From positions 45,196-74,183 of the forward strand of contig DIMS01000040.1 of the NCBI GenBank assembly GCA_002425685.1: a DNA stretch of 28,988 bases, read 5' to 3'. A program made the position numbers and the translations under genes. The stretch comes from Synergistaceae bacterium UBA5560 (GTDB lineage Bacteria > Synergistota > Synergistia > Synergistales > Aminiphilaceae). Shown in pieces: positions 13,960 to 21,536 of the stretch. A model generated the notes under the pieces. That model worked only from the letters and a program-made list of their open reading frames with translations. It was not told the DNA's origin and searched no databases. Position 1 is the stretch's first letter. Every line of letters starts with the position of its first letter.

Positions 13960-15797
13960 GCACACCTCCCGCCATCCTGATTCTCTCCTCCCGGGGAGAG
14001 GAAACGGCCCGACGTCTCGCCTCCGCCCTGGGCGGCGATGTCCTCTCTCCCGCCCCGGGGGAACTGAAGACGCTTCTGATCTCCCTCTGGGAGCGGCCGA
14101 GGACGGCCCTTTCTGGCATCATCGGGATCGGCGCCGCCGCCATCTATCTGCGCGCCGCCGGACCACTCCTGCGGGACAAGGCCTCGGACCCACCTCTCGT
14201 CTGCGTCTCCGAGGACGGGCGCATGGTAGTTCCTCTCACGGGGGGACATCTGGGCGGCGGATTCGACCTGGCCCGCTCCTGCGCAAAGGCCCTGGATGCC
14301 ACGCTCGCGGCCACCTGCTCCAGCGACCGGGCGGGGCTCACCGCGCCGGACCTGCTCTGCCGGAGATGGGGCTTCGTCCTGGAGGGCAAGGAGCATCTCC
14401 CTGCGGTGAACGGAGCACTCCTCGACGAGGGAACCCTTCCGCTCCGGGTGGACCCGGAGTTTCTCCGGCTTCCCTTCCCATCCTGCTATCGGGTCGACTC
14501 CGCGGAAGAAAAGGACGGAGAGACCGCACCCGGAGACGACGCACCGCGCCCGGAGGTGCTGGTCTCCTTCCGGAACGCACCCCTTCCTCCGGGCACGGTG
14601 CGTCTGGTCCCTCCCTGCATCGTCGCGGGGGTGGGCTGCCGAAAGGGCATCGCCGCGGAGGATGTGGTGGAGGCCCTCCGGGCGTCCTTCCGGGAAGGGG
14701 GATACACTCTTTCGGCCCTCGCGGAATGCCGTACCATTCCGGAAAAGGAGTTCGAGCCTGGCCTTGTGGAAGCGGCAAACCTGCTCGGCGTTCCCCTGCG
14801 GATCTGCTCCCGAAAGGAACTGCTGGCGCTTCCAGGCCCCTTCACCCCCTCCGCGGCGGAACGCCATCTGGATCTCCCCGGCGTTGCCGAACCCTGCGCC
14901 GCCACGGCGGGGCCTCTTCTCGCACCGCGGACGAGTTCCCGGGGCGTGACAGTGGCGCTGTCCCTGCGCCCCCTCCACTTCCGGGGTCGGGTGGACGTGG
15001 TGGGAACCGGGCCGGGAGATGTGCGCTTCCTCACCGCCGAGGCACGGGCGGCCATCGAAGGCGCGGAAGTTCTCGTGGGCTACGCCCTCTACATCGACCA
15101 GATTCCCGGGGCGTGGCGACGGAACAAATGGGTGAAACGCTTCTCCATGGGGGAGGAGGAGGAACGGGTCCGCCTCGCCCTGAACCTGGCGGAACAGGGA
15201 TACGCCGTGGCGCTTCTCTCCGGAGGTGATCCGGTGCTCTTCGGCATGGCAGGACTGACCCATTCCCTGGCAACGGAGACCTCCGTGCCCGTCCGGGTCA
15301 TTCCGGGCATCTCGGCCATGCAGGCCGCGGGAGCGCTCCTCGGAGCACCCTACACGAACGGTCTCACCTGCCTCTCCCTCTCTGACTATCTCCAGCCCTG
15401 GGAGGAGGTGCTTCAGGCACTGCGCGGCGCCGCCATGGGAGGGCTCACGGTGGCACTCTACAATCCCGTGCGGCGCGACCTGGAGACCAAGCTCGCCGCG
15501 GTGCGGGAGATCTTCGCATCCCTGGAGGGACCGGTCCTGCTCGTGCGGGACGTGGGCAGGCCCGAGGAGTCTTTCCGCGCGATTCCTCTGGAGGCGCTTT
15601 CCCCGGCGGAGGTGGACATGCGGACCCTGGTGGTGCTCCCCGGGCGGAACGTCCTCTGGGATGGAACGCGCCTTCTGGACCGCCGGGGATACCGGAGCGA
15701 GAAAGGGCGGAACGAGAGCACGGAAAGCGTTCCGGAGGACGAAGCGGCAGTACGGTCACGACAGGGATCGCCACCCGAAGAAGGCGCTGCCCCGTGA
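13956..15797 (+). CDS. cbiGH: Fused cobalt-precorrin-5A hydrolase and precorrin-3B C17-methyltransferase (CbiG-CbiH)
   Basis: A 613-residue two-domain protein. CbiG (about 1-335) shows GIGAAAIYLRAAGPLLRDKA, DPPLVCVSEDG and VPLTGGHLGGGFDLA in its N-terminal part. GVGCRKGIAAEDVVEAL (225-241) lies in its C-terminal part. CbiG opens the delta-lactone of cobalt-precorrin-5A and releases acetaldehyde. CbiH (about 344-580) starts VDVVGTGPGDVRFLTAEA, then VGYALYIDQI, LLSGGDPVLFGMA, VIPGISAMQAAGA and LYNPVRRD; it methylates C17 with ring contraction. A Glu/Asp/Pro-rich insert (about 182-199) and a 35-residue polar tail are additions to the family cores. Both ends overlap their neighbours (ATGA 13956; GTGA 15794). 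CbiH makes the substrate of CbiF and CbiG the next step, so the fusion joins consecutive chemistry. Confidence 0.94.
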   Translation: MSTPPAILILSSRGEETARRLASALGGDVLSPAPGELKTLLISLWERPRTALSGIIGIGAAAIYLRAAGPLLRDKASDPPLVCVSEDGRMVVPLTGGHLGGGFDLARSCAKALDATLAATCSSDRAGLTAPDLLCRRWGFVLEGKEHLPAVNGALLDEGTLPLRVDPEFLRLPFPSCYRVDSAEEKDGETAPGDDAPRPEVLVSFRNAPLPPGTVRLVPPCIVAGVGCRKGIAAEDVVEALRASFREGGYTLSALAECRTIPEKEFEPGLVEAANLLGVPLRICSRKELLALPGPFTPSAAERHLDLPGVAEPCAATAGPLLAPRTSSRGVTVALSLRPLHFRGRVDVVGTGPGDVRFLTAEARAAIEGAEVLVGYALYIDQIPGAWRRNKWVKRFSMGEEEERVRLALNLAEQGYAVALLSGGDPVLFGMAGLTHSLATETSVPVRVIPGISAMQAAGALLGAPYTNGLTCLSLSDYLQPWEEVLQALRGAAMGGLTVALYNPVRRDLETKLAAVREIFASLEGPVLLVRDVGRPEESFRAIPLEALSPAEVDMRTLVVLPGRNVLWDGTRLLDRRGYRSEKGRNESTESVPEDEAAVRSRQGSPPEEGAAP

Positions 15798-16669
15798 GGC
15801 TCCTCGTTCTCGGCGGAACCTCCGCGGCGCGCCGCGTGGCGGAACACCTTCTCGCACTGGGACATGCCGTGACCGTCTCGGTGACGCGCACCTGGGGACT
15901 CGAGACGATTCCCCCCGGCGCAGAGGCACTTCTGGGCGCCCGGGACCGGACCGAATGGATGGAACTGCTCTCCCGGAAGAAGCCGCACGGGGGAGAAGAG
16001 AACGTGGAAGGCATCGTGGACTGCTCGCACCCCTTCGCGACGGCGGCCACGGAGGAACTCGCCGCAGCAGCGGCCACACAGGAACTCCCCTTCGTCGTCT
16101 TCGAGCGGACAATGTGCTCTGCGGAGGAGAGCGAGGAGAGGGGACTCTTTCCGCCCCGTTTTCTCCTCCGGGCGGACTCGCCCGAGGAGGGATGCGCCCT
16201 TCTCTGGGGAGTGACGCGCCCCGGGGAATGCCTCTTCCTCGCGGTAGGGGTGAAGTTGCTTCCCCGCATCGTTCCGCTCCTTCGGAAGGAGAACCGGCGC
16301 GTGGTCGCCCGGGTGCTTCCCACGGAGGAAAGCCTTTGCGCGGCCCGCAGAGCCGGTCTGGAGCCGAAGGAGATCGTCGCCCTCTGGGGAGCGGGAAGCG
16401 TGCATCTCAACGAGGCGCTTCTCCTCGAGGCCGGAGCGGCGTGCATGCTCTCCAAGGATTCCGGCGAGGAGGGGGGCTTGCGCAACAAGATCGAGGCCTG
16501 CCGCAACCTCGGCTTGCCCCTGGTGCTCTTGAACCGCCCCTCCACGACAACGGGGCACGTTCCCTCCGTGTCCTCCCTGGAGGAACTCGAGGCGGTACTG
16601 ACGTCGTGGGAGGCGAAAAAACCCGGGAGCACTCTCGAAAAAAGACGCTGTCCGCATTCTCCCGCATGA
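15794..16669 (+). CDS. cbiJ: Cobalt-precorrin-6A reductase
   Basis: CbiJ/CobK reduces the macrocycle of (cobalt-)precorrin-6A with a pyridine nucleotide. The 291-residue product starts MRLLVLGGTSAARRVAEHL, the family's nucleotide-binding loop. VDCSHPFATAATEELAAA, ARVLPTEESL and LWGAGSVHLNEALL follow. SKDSGEEGGLRNKIEACRN is the family-specific KxSGxxGGxxxKIxAA region, and LVLLNRPS comes at the end. GTG 15794 overlaps the cbiGH stop (GTGA) and gives the canonical N-terminus. Its own stop forms an ATGA with a 40-codon ORF that leads to cbiL. Confidence 0.94.
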   Translation: MRLLVLGGTSAARRVAEHLLALGHAVTVSVTRTWGLETIPPGAEALLGARDRTEWMELLSRKKPHGGEENVEGIVDCSHPFATAATEELAAAAATQELPFVVFERTMCSAEESEERGLFPPRFLLRADSPEEGCALLWGVTRPGECLFLAVGVKLLPRIVPLLRKENRRVVARVLPTEESLCAARRAGLEPKEIVALWGAGSVHLNEALLLEAGAACMLSKDSGEEGGLRNKIEACRNLGLPLVLLNRPSTTTGHVPSVSSLEELEAVLTSWEAKKPGSTLEKRRCPHSPA

Positions 16670-16788
16670 AGAAGCGGGGGCGGAGGAAACGGGAACATCG
16701 CCGCGGGGTCCTGGAGATTTCCGCCGGAAAGGTCCTTGCGGAAGTTTTTTCGACACCTCATTTCGACCGAAGAGGAGCGATCTCATGA
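16666..16788 (+). CDS. Small bridging ORF, 40 aa, unknown
   Basis: Begins at an ATGA overlapping the cbiJ stop and ends in a TGA overlapping the ATG of cbiL (16785-16788), exactly filling the 115-base gap. The product is very basic at its N-terminus (MKKRGRRKREHRRG) and then ordinary (VLEISAGKVLAEVFSTPHFD). No family is recognised. cbiL has its own ribosome site (AAGAGGAG) inside this ORF, so coupling is not essential. Real protein or chance is undecided. Confidence 0.3.
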   Translation: MKKRGRRKREHRRGVLEISAGKVLAEVFSTPHFDRRGAIS

Positions 16789-17504
16789 TTCTGTACGGCA
16801 TCGGCGTCGGTCCGGGAGATCCGGAACTGGTGACGCTCAAGGCATTGCGGCTTCTCGAAGAGGCGGATCTTGTCCTCGTTCCCGTCTCGCGGCAGGGACG
16901 GGCGAGCGTCGCCGGAGACATTGTCACCGCCGCCTGGGCACAGCGGAGCACGCCCCTTCCCGAGCTGGTGCCTTTGGTCTTCCCCATGGTCCGGGACGAG
17001 GAGGAGCGACGGCGCCTTCTGGAGGATCAGCTCCGGACACTTCGCCCCCGCTGGGAGGGCGCGCGCGCCGCGGCACTCCCCGTCCTCGGCGACGCGGCCC
17101 TCTACGCCACGGTGGCCTGGCTCTTCGAGGCCTGGCGCCCCCTCGCGCCGGAGCTGGAACTTCGGCTGGTCCCCGGCATCTCCGCCCACTCCTTCGCGGC
17201 CTGCGCCCTCTCGTCCTTCCTGGCCCTCGCGGAGGAGCGGCTCGCGGTGGTCCCCTGCACCGCAGGGGCCGACGAGGTGCGGCGCATTCTGGAAGCCGCC
17301 GACACGGCGGCACTCTACAAACCCTCGGCCCTGGGAGAGAACCTCGCACGGACGGTCTCCGCCGCGGGGCCATGGAAACACATGGTGCGCATCGAGCGGG
17401 GAGGTCTTCCGGAAGAACGCATTCTCCAGGGAGAGGAAGCCATCTCCCCCTGCTCGGAATATCTCTCCCTGGTGCTGCTCTGGAGGGAGCGTGCTTCCGT
17501 GTGA
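16785..17504 (+). CDS. cbiL: Cobalt-precorrin-2 C20-methyltransferase
   Basis: A 239-residue class III methylase, slightly larger than the usual 230. It begins LYGIGVGPGDPELVTLKALR, then LLEEADLVLVPVSRQG, and has LPVLGDAALYATVAWLFEA, LVPGISAHSFAACAL and a C-terminal YLSLVLLWR strand, as in CbiL/CobI. It adds the C20 methyl to cobalt-precorrin-2, the first committed corrin step after the chelatase. The start follows GAAGAGGAGCGATCTC. The stop overlaps the GTG of the membrane protein (GTGA 17501). Confidence 0.94.
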   Translation: MILYGIGVGPGDPELVTLKALRLLEEADLVLVPVSRQGRASVAGDIVTAAWAQRSTPLPELVPLVFPMVRDEEERRRLLEDQLRTLRPRWEGARAAALPVLGDAALYATVAWLFEAWRPLAPELELRLVPGISAHSFAACALSSFLALAEERLAVVPCTAGADEVRRILEAADTAALYKPSALGENLARTVSAAGPWKHMVRIERGGLPEERILQGEEAISPCSEYLSLVLLWRERASV

Positions 17505-18484
17505 CATCCCTTTCCGTGGACTGGGGAGCCCTGCTGCGGGGAGAGCTGCTTCTCACGGCGAACGTCGCCCTGGGATTGGCCCTCGGTGAGGCGATCCTGC
17601 ATTTTCAGGTGGCGGATCGTCTCTTCAGGAGGATGCTTCCCCGCCTTGCCCGCTGGGGCCTTTCTCCGGACCTTGGAGCGGCGCTGGCGGTGAGCCTCGG
17701 CTCCTCCCGCGCCGGAGCGGCCATGATCGCGGCGGCGTTCCGGGATGGGCGACTCGCCCGGAGGGACACCGTGCTCGGCACGCTGCTTCTGGCTTTTCCG
17801 GGCTATCTGCGGCGCTGGGTGACGAGTTTCGCCGTGGCGGTGGGCCTCGCGGGAGTAGCTGGAGCCATTTATTCCGCGGTGCTTCTTCTCCGGAGCGCCG
17901 CCCGTTTCGTCCTCGTGCTGCTGCTGCTCCGGCGGGGGAAAAAACCCTCGGGGGCTTGCCACGCGGAGATGGTGCACGGCGAGGGCACCCCGGAGATGGA
18001 AGAATCCGCTCTCCTGAACGAAAGGAAGAGCCGCTTCGTCAGCGCCGGGGAACGTCGACGGATGCTGTTGCGTCTTCTGGGACGGACACTTCCCTGGGCG
18101 TGGAGTTTCTATGCACTGGCCTTCGTGCTCGTGCCCTATCTGGACGCGTTTCTTCTGGAACACGTACACCTGCTCCCCCTTCTGCCTCCGGCGGGATGGA
18201 CCGTTGTGGCGGGCAGCCTGGCTCAGAACAACGTGGCCCTTGCCGCCGCCAAGGCAAGCCTCGCCACGAAGACACTCACGACGGCGGAAGCAGTGCTGGC
18301 CCTCCTGGTGGGAAACGTCCTGGGCTCCTTCTCCCGGACGGCCCGACAGAACGTGGGCTACTGGCTCGGGCTCTTTCCGCGGGATCTGGTGCGTTCCCTC
18401 CTGGTGTGGCACACGGGAACACAGGTTCCGCTCATGCTCCTCTCCCTTATGGGAGCGGCGATTCCTGTTCTTCTGGCGAGGTGA
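17501..18484 (+). CDS. Gate-type (nucleoside-recognition-like) polytopic membrane protein
   Basis: A 327-residue integral membrane protein with about seven to eight hydrophobic segments. Two halves look related: GALLRGELLLTANVALGLAL with LGSSRAGAAMIAAAFRDGRL in the first, and LPWAWSFYALAFVLVPYLDA with GSLAQNNVALAAAKASLATK in the second. A cytoplasm-type polar loop lies at about 146-190. This two-half pattern with a small-residue GS/N loop resembles Gate (nucleoside recognition, PF07670) proteins, whose substrates are mostly unknown. The GTG start overlaps cbiL, and hemA follows after 6 bases, so it is co-expressed with the corrin genes. A role in cobalt or tetrapyrrole movement is a guess from context. 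Confidence 0.75.
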   Translation: MTSLSVDWGALLRGELLLTANVALGLALGEAILHFQVADRLFRRMLPRLARWGLSPDLGAALAVSLGSSRAGAAMIAAAFRDGRLARRDTVLGTLLLAFPGYLRRWVTSFAVAVGLAGVAGAIYSAVLLLRSAARFVLVLLLLRRGKKPSGACHAEMVHGEGTPEMEESALLNERKSRFVSAGERRRMLLRLLGRTLPWAWSFYALAFVLVPYLDAFLLEHVHLLPLLPPAGWTVVAGSLAQNNVALAAAKASLATKTLTTAEAVLALLVGNVLGSFSRTARQNVGYWLGLFPRDLVRSLLVWHTGTQVPLMLLSLMGAAIPVLLAR

Positions 18485-18490
18485 GGCACA

Positions 18491-19819
18491 ATGAGTTCTC
18501 TCCACTGTCTGGTCCTGGATTACCGCGACGCCTCCGCCGAGGAGCGGGCCGCCGCATGGAGCACCTGGAGCCGCATGAACGGCGACGCATCCGTTCTTCC
18601 ACAACTGCGGCATCTTTCCTTTCCCTGTGGCGACGATCCGGAGGAAGAGGCCCGTAATGGAGACATCCGCGCTGCCATCGCGGACGAAGCCCCGGACGAC
18701 GGAACGGGCGGAATACCGGAAATCGACGATTCCGCCGTCCGGGAGTGCTTTCGCCTGCGCACCTGCAACCGGGCGGAAATGTACCTGGTGCTCCCCTCGG
18801 GGGGGCAACCGCCCCGGGAACTGCTCGTCCCCGGCGCGCGGCATCTGGAGGACGAGGAAGCGGTGCGGCATCTTCTTCGTCTTCTCCTGGGGCTGGAGAG
18901 TCTCGCCGTCGGGGAGGAGCACATCGTGGCCCAGTTCCGGGAGTGCTACGAGGGGAACGACAAGCGGCGCTGCGGCCGCATGCTCCACCGCCTTTTCCAG
19001 CGGGCGCTCCACCTGGCGGGGACCTTGCGCTCCTGCTGGTCCCCCGGAAGGGCGCCATCCATTCCCTACCTTATGCTGCAGTGCTTCAAGGAACATCCCC
19101 GCTGGCCCCGGGTGCGCGCCCTCGTGGTGGGCACCGGCGCCATGGGAGAGGAGACGGCGCGGCTTCTCCGGGCATGCCGGGTCGAGGTCTGTCTCGTCAA
19201 CCGCACGCTCCGCCGAGGCGAGGAGGTGGCGGAGCGGCTCGGTCTTCCGCTGCTCCCCTGGGAGAACTGGCGCGAGGCGACGGAAGGAGTGGACGGCCTT
19301 TTCCTCTGTACCGACGCACCGGAACCGCTTTGGCGGGGAAGCGAAACGGAAACGTTCGGCGCCGGCAAGAGGCAGAACCCGGAGGAGTGCCGCAGGGAAG
19401 AACCCCGTCCTCTTCCCTGGGTTCTCGACCTCGGGGGCATTCCCCAGTCCGCTCCGCAAAGCGGGGCGGTGCGCATCACCGTGGACGATCTCCGGGAGTA
19501 CGCCGGACGCCTGCTGGAAACCCACCGCAAGGGACTCCGCCGCCTGGAGCAGGAGGCGGACGCCACCGCTCGGGCGCTCTGGGAGGAACTCTCGGGCATC
19601 TACGGCGACACCTACCGGCGCCTAGCCCTGGCGCGGGCGAAGCAGGTGGTGCGGGACCGGGTGGAACGGACGGCGAAGAAGACCGGCGCCGATCCGGAGG
19701 TCCTGGAGGCGATGGCCTGGAGCGTCGTGAAGGGAGTGCTCCACCCCCTTCTGTCGAACCGGACATCCCACACGAACAGGGTCTGGCGCCTCCTGGCGGA
19801 AACGGAGCGGCGCTCGTGA
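18491..19819 (+). CDS. hemA: Glutamyl-tRNA reductase
   Basis: HemA reduces glutamyl-tRNA(Glu) to glutamate-1-semialdehyde with NADPH, the first step of the C5 tetrapyrrole route. Landmarks: RTCNRAEMYLV with the nucleophilic Cys92, LLGLESLAVGEEHIVAQF, a nucleotide-binding VRALVVGTGAMGEETARLL, VDGLFLCTDAPEPL and the C-terminal dimerisation helices. The 442-residue length is normal. However, about 35-40 acidic residues (roughly 46-82) are inserted before the catalytic Cys, which sits near residue 50 in typical HemA, and a polar insert lies near 285-305. It lies downstream of the B12 riboswitch. Its stop overlaps the next GTG (GTGA 19816). Confidence 0.94.
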   Translation: MSSLHCLVLDYRDASAEERAAAWSTWSRMNGDASVLPQLRHLSFPCGDDPEEEARNGDIRAAIADEAPDDGTGGIPEIDDSAVRECFRLRTCNRAEMYLVLPSGGQPPRELLVPGARHLEDEEAVRHLLRLLLGLESLAVGEEHIVAQFRECYEGNDKRRCGRMLHRLFQRALHLAGTLRSCWSPGRAPSIPYLMLQCFKEHPRWPRVRALVVGTGAMGEETARLLRACRVEVCLVNRTLRRGEEVAERLGLPLLPWENWREATEGVDGLFLCTDAPEPLWRGSETETFGAGKRQNPEECRREEPRPLPWVLDLGGIPQSAPQSGAVRITVDDLREYAGRLLETHRKGLRRLEQEADATARALWEELSGIYGDTYRRLALARAKQVVRDRVERTAKKTGADPEVLEAMAWSVVKGVLHPLLSNRTSHTNRVWRLLAETERRS

Positions 19820-21489
19820 CGGGGCGTTCCTTCTCGCTCCTCGCGTCGGTGAACACGCGGAGACAGCGCGTTCTCGTGGTGGGAGGCGGCAGTGTGGGTA
19901 CCCGGAAGATCGCCACGCTCCTCGGCGCAGGGTGCGAGGTCATCCTCGTCTCCCCCGAGGCGACACCGGAACTGCGGGAACTCGCCACGACAGGACGGAT
20001 CCGGTGGCTTCGCCGCACGGTTCTCCCCGAGGACTTCGCCGCCGTCCGGCTCGTTCTCCTGGCCCTTTCCCTCGGAACGAAGGCGGATGGGGCGAGCACT
20101 TCGCTCGAACAGGCCCTCGCCTGGGCACGCAAGGCGGGGTGTCTCGTGAACTGCGCCGCCTGCGCCGACGAGGGAGACTGGGCACTGGTGGCCCAATTCC
20201 GGCACGGCCCCTGCTTCGTCGGAATCGGCACGGGAGGCGACGACCCCTGCGAGGCGGTTCGGCTCAAACGACACCTCCTCGCCTGCCTTGACGCGGAGGA
20301 GACCCGAAAGGAAGGAATGTCCCGCTCCGAGGGTGAAACACCCGGCGGAGACAGCCCGGCGGAAGAGGCCACCCATTCCGACGGTTCGAAAGGAAGCGAA
20401 GCCGCCTCCCGGGGCGAAAAGGGCATTTTCGCGACACCCCGTTCCGAGCATTCCGGAAATCCGGGACGTCACTCCGGAAACGACGCACAACCGCTGGTGC
20501 TCCTCTCCCGGGGAAGCCCCCTCGCCCTGCGCCAGGCGGAACTGGCCGCGGCAGCCCTCGCCACCCGGGGCGCCCGCACGGAGGTGCGCACCGTGACCTC
20601 CCACGGCGATCGAGACCAGAAGACGCCTCTCTCCGCCTTCGGTGGCTTCGGCGCCTTCGTGAAGGCGCTGGAGGAGGCCCTCCTCGCGGGGGAGGGAGAC
20701 GGCGCGGTGCACAGCCTCAAGGACGTGCCCTCGAAGCTCGGCGGGGACGAACGCCGGGGAACGAGACTCGTCCTCGCCGGAGTGCTTCCCCGGGAATCCG
20801 CCCGGGATCTCCTGCTCACCCTCGACGGACTGCCCCTCGAAGCGCTGCCGCCTGGAGCGAAAGTGGGCACGTCGAGTCTGCGCCGTCGGGCACAGCTCCT
20901 TTTCCTCCGCCCGGATCTGGAGGTCGTCCCTTTTCGGGGCAACGTGGAAACCCGTCTGCGCAAGCTCCGGGAGAGACAGGTAGCGGCGACGATCCTCGCC
21001 GAGGCGGGGCTTTCCCGCCTCGACAACAGCCCGGACGGAAGGGGAGGCAGCATGCTTTCCGAGCCCGACCGGGAGCTGCTGCGCCGGGGAAGCGCTCCCC
21101 TTCCGTTCCTTGCCGCTCCGGGACAGGGAGCCGTCGCCGTGGAGACCTGCGCGGGAACGCCCCTGGAACAGCTCCTTCGGGATCTGGACCACCTCCCCAC
21201 CCGGCTGGCGGTGACGGCTGAACGGGCTTTTCTCACGGAATTCGCCTGCGGCTGCGTGCTCCCCCTGGGCGTGCACGGCCTCTGGGAAAGCGGTGTGCTG
21301 CATCTGCGGGCGGAACTGCTCGACGGAGGCGGAAAAGCCCGGGAAACGGCGGAACTGGAAACTGAGGTGGCCTCTCTCGCCGAAGCCGAAGAGGCGGGAA
21401 AACGTCTCTGGAAAAACATGGCCGAAAACCCCCTGGCCCGCCGCCTCGTTGCGGCGGCAAAACGGACCCCTTCCGCGGATGTCCCGTGA
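19816..21489 (+). CDS. hemC: Fused Met8/CysG-N (precorrin-2 dehydrogenase-like) and porphobilinogen deaminase
   Basis: A 557-residue fusion. Residues 1-160 are a Met8/CysG-N type domain (LVVGGGSVGTRKIATLLGAG, 20-39; GIGTGGDDPCEAVRLKR near 136-152). A low-complexity linker (about 160-225) leads to HemC (226-557): SRGSPLALRQAELAA, HSLKDVPS (299-306, with the catalytic Asp), GTSSLRRRAQL (351-361), FRGNVETRL and EFACGCVLPLG, where Cys480 should carry the dipyrromethane cofactor. HemC makes hydroxymethylbilane. The Met8 domain normally oxidises precorrin-2 to sirohydrochlorin. Here the motif N-x-x-D that holds the catalytic Asp (Asp104 of enterobacterial CysG) reads N112-C-A-A115, with the spacing to the GG motif unchanged, so activity is uncertain. 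The GTG start overlaps hemA. Confidence 0.92.
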   Translation: MTGRSFSLLASVNTRRQRVLVVGGGSVGTRKIATLLGAGCEVILVSPEATPELRELATTGRIRWLRRTVLPEDFAAVRLVLLALSLGTKADGASTSLEQALAWARKAGCLVNCAACADEGDWALVAQFRHGPCFVGIGTGGDDPCEAVRLKRHLLACLDAEETRKEGMSRSEGETPGGDSPAEEATHSDGSKGSEAASRGEKGIFATPRSEHSGNPGRHSGNDAQPLVLLSRGSPLALRQAELAAAALATRGARTEVRTVTSHGDRDQKTPLSAFGGFGAFVKALEEALLAGEGDGAVHSLKDVPSKLGGDERRGTRLVLAGVLPRESARDLLLTLDGLPLEALPPGAKVGTSSLRRRAQLLFLRPDLEVVPFRGNVETRLRKLRERQVAATILAEAGLSRLDNSPDGRGGSMLSEPDRELLRRGSAPLPFLAAPGQGAVAVETCAGTPLEQLLRDLDHLPTRLAVTAERAFLTEFACGCVLPLGVHGLWESGVLHLRAELLDGGGKARETAELETEVASLAEAEEAGKRLWKNMAENPLARRLVAAAKRTPSADVP

Positions 21490-21536
21490 GACCTCCGGGC
21501 AGGGAGAACCATCCGGGAAAGGAGAGAAGACCATGA
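21486..21536 (+). other. 16-codon GTGA-to-ATGA bridging frame
   Basis: A GTG overlapping the hemC-fusion stop opens a frame of 16 codons that ends in the TGA overlapping the cobA-hemD ATG (21533-21536). It contains that gene's own good ribosome site (GGAAAGGAG). It is too short to call a protein; it is listed because it repeats the pattern at 10493-10636 and 16666-16788. Confidence 0.2.

Noticed and set aside
17315..19525. Long minus-strand open frame (736 codons), and similar ones at 6746-8698 and 23197-25074
   Set aside because: They lie antisense to strongly conserved cbi/hem genes, carry no family motif and are His/Arg/Gly-rich, as expected for shadows of GC-rich codons.
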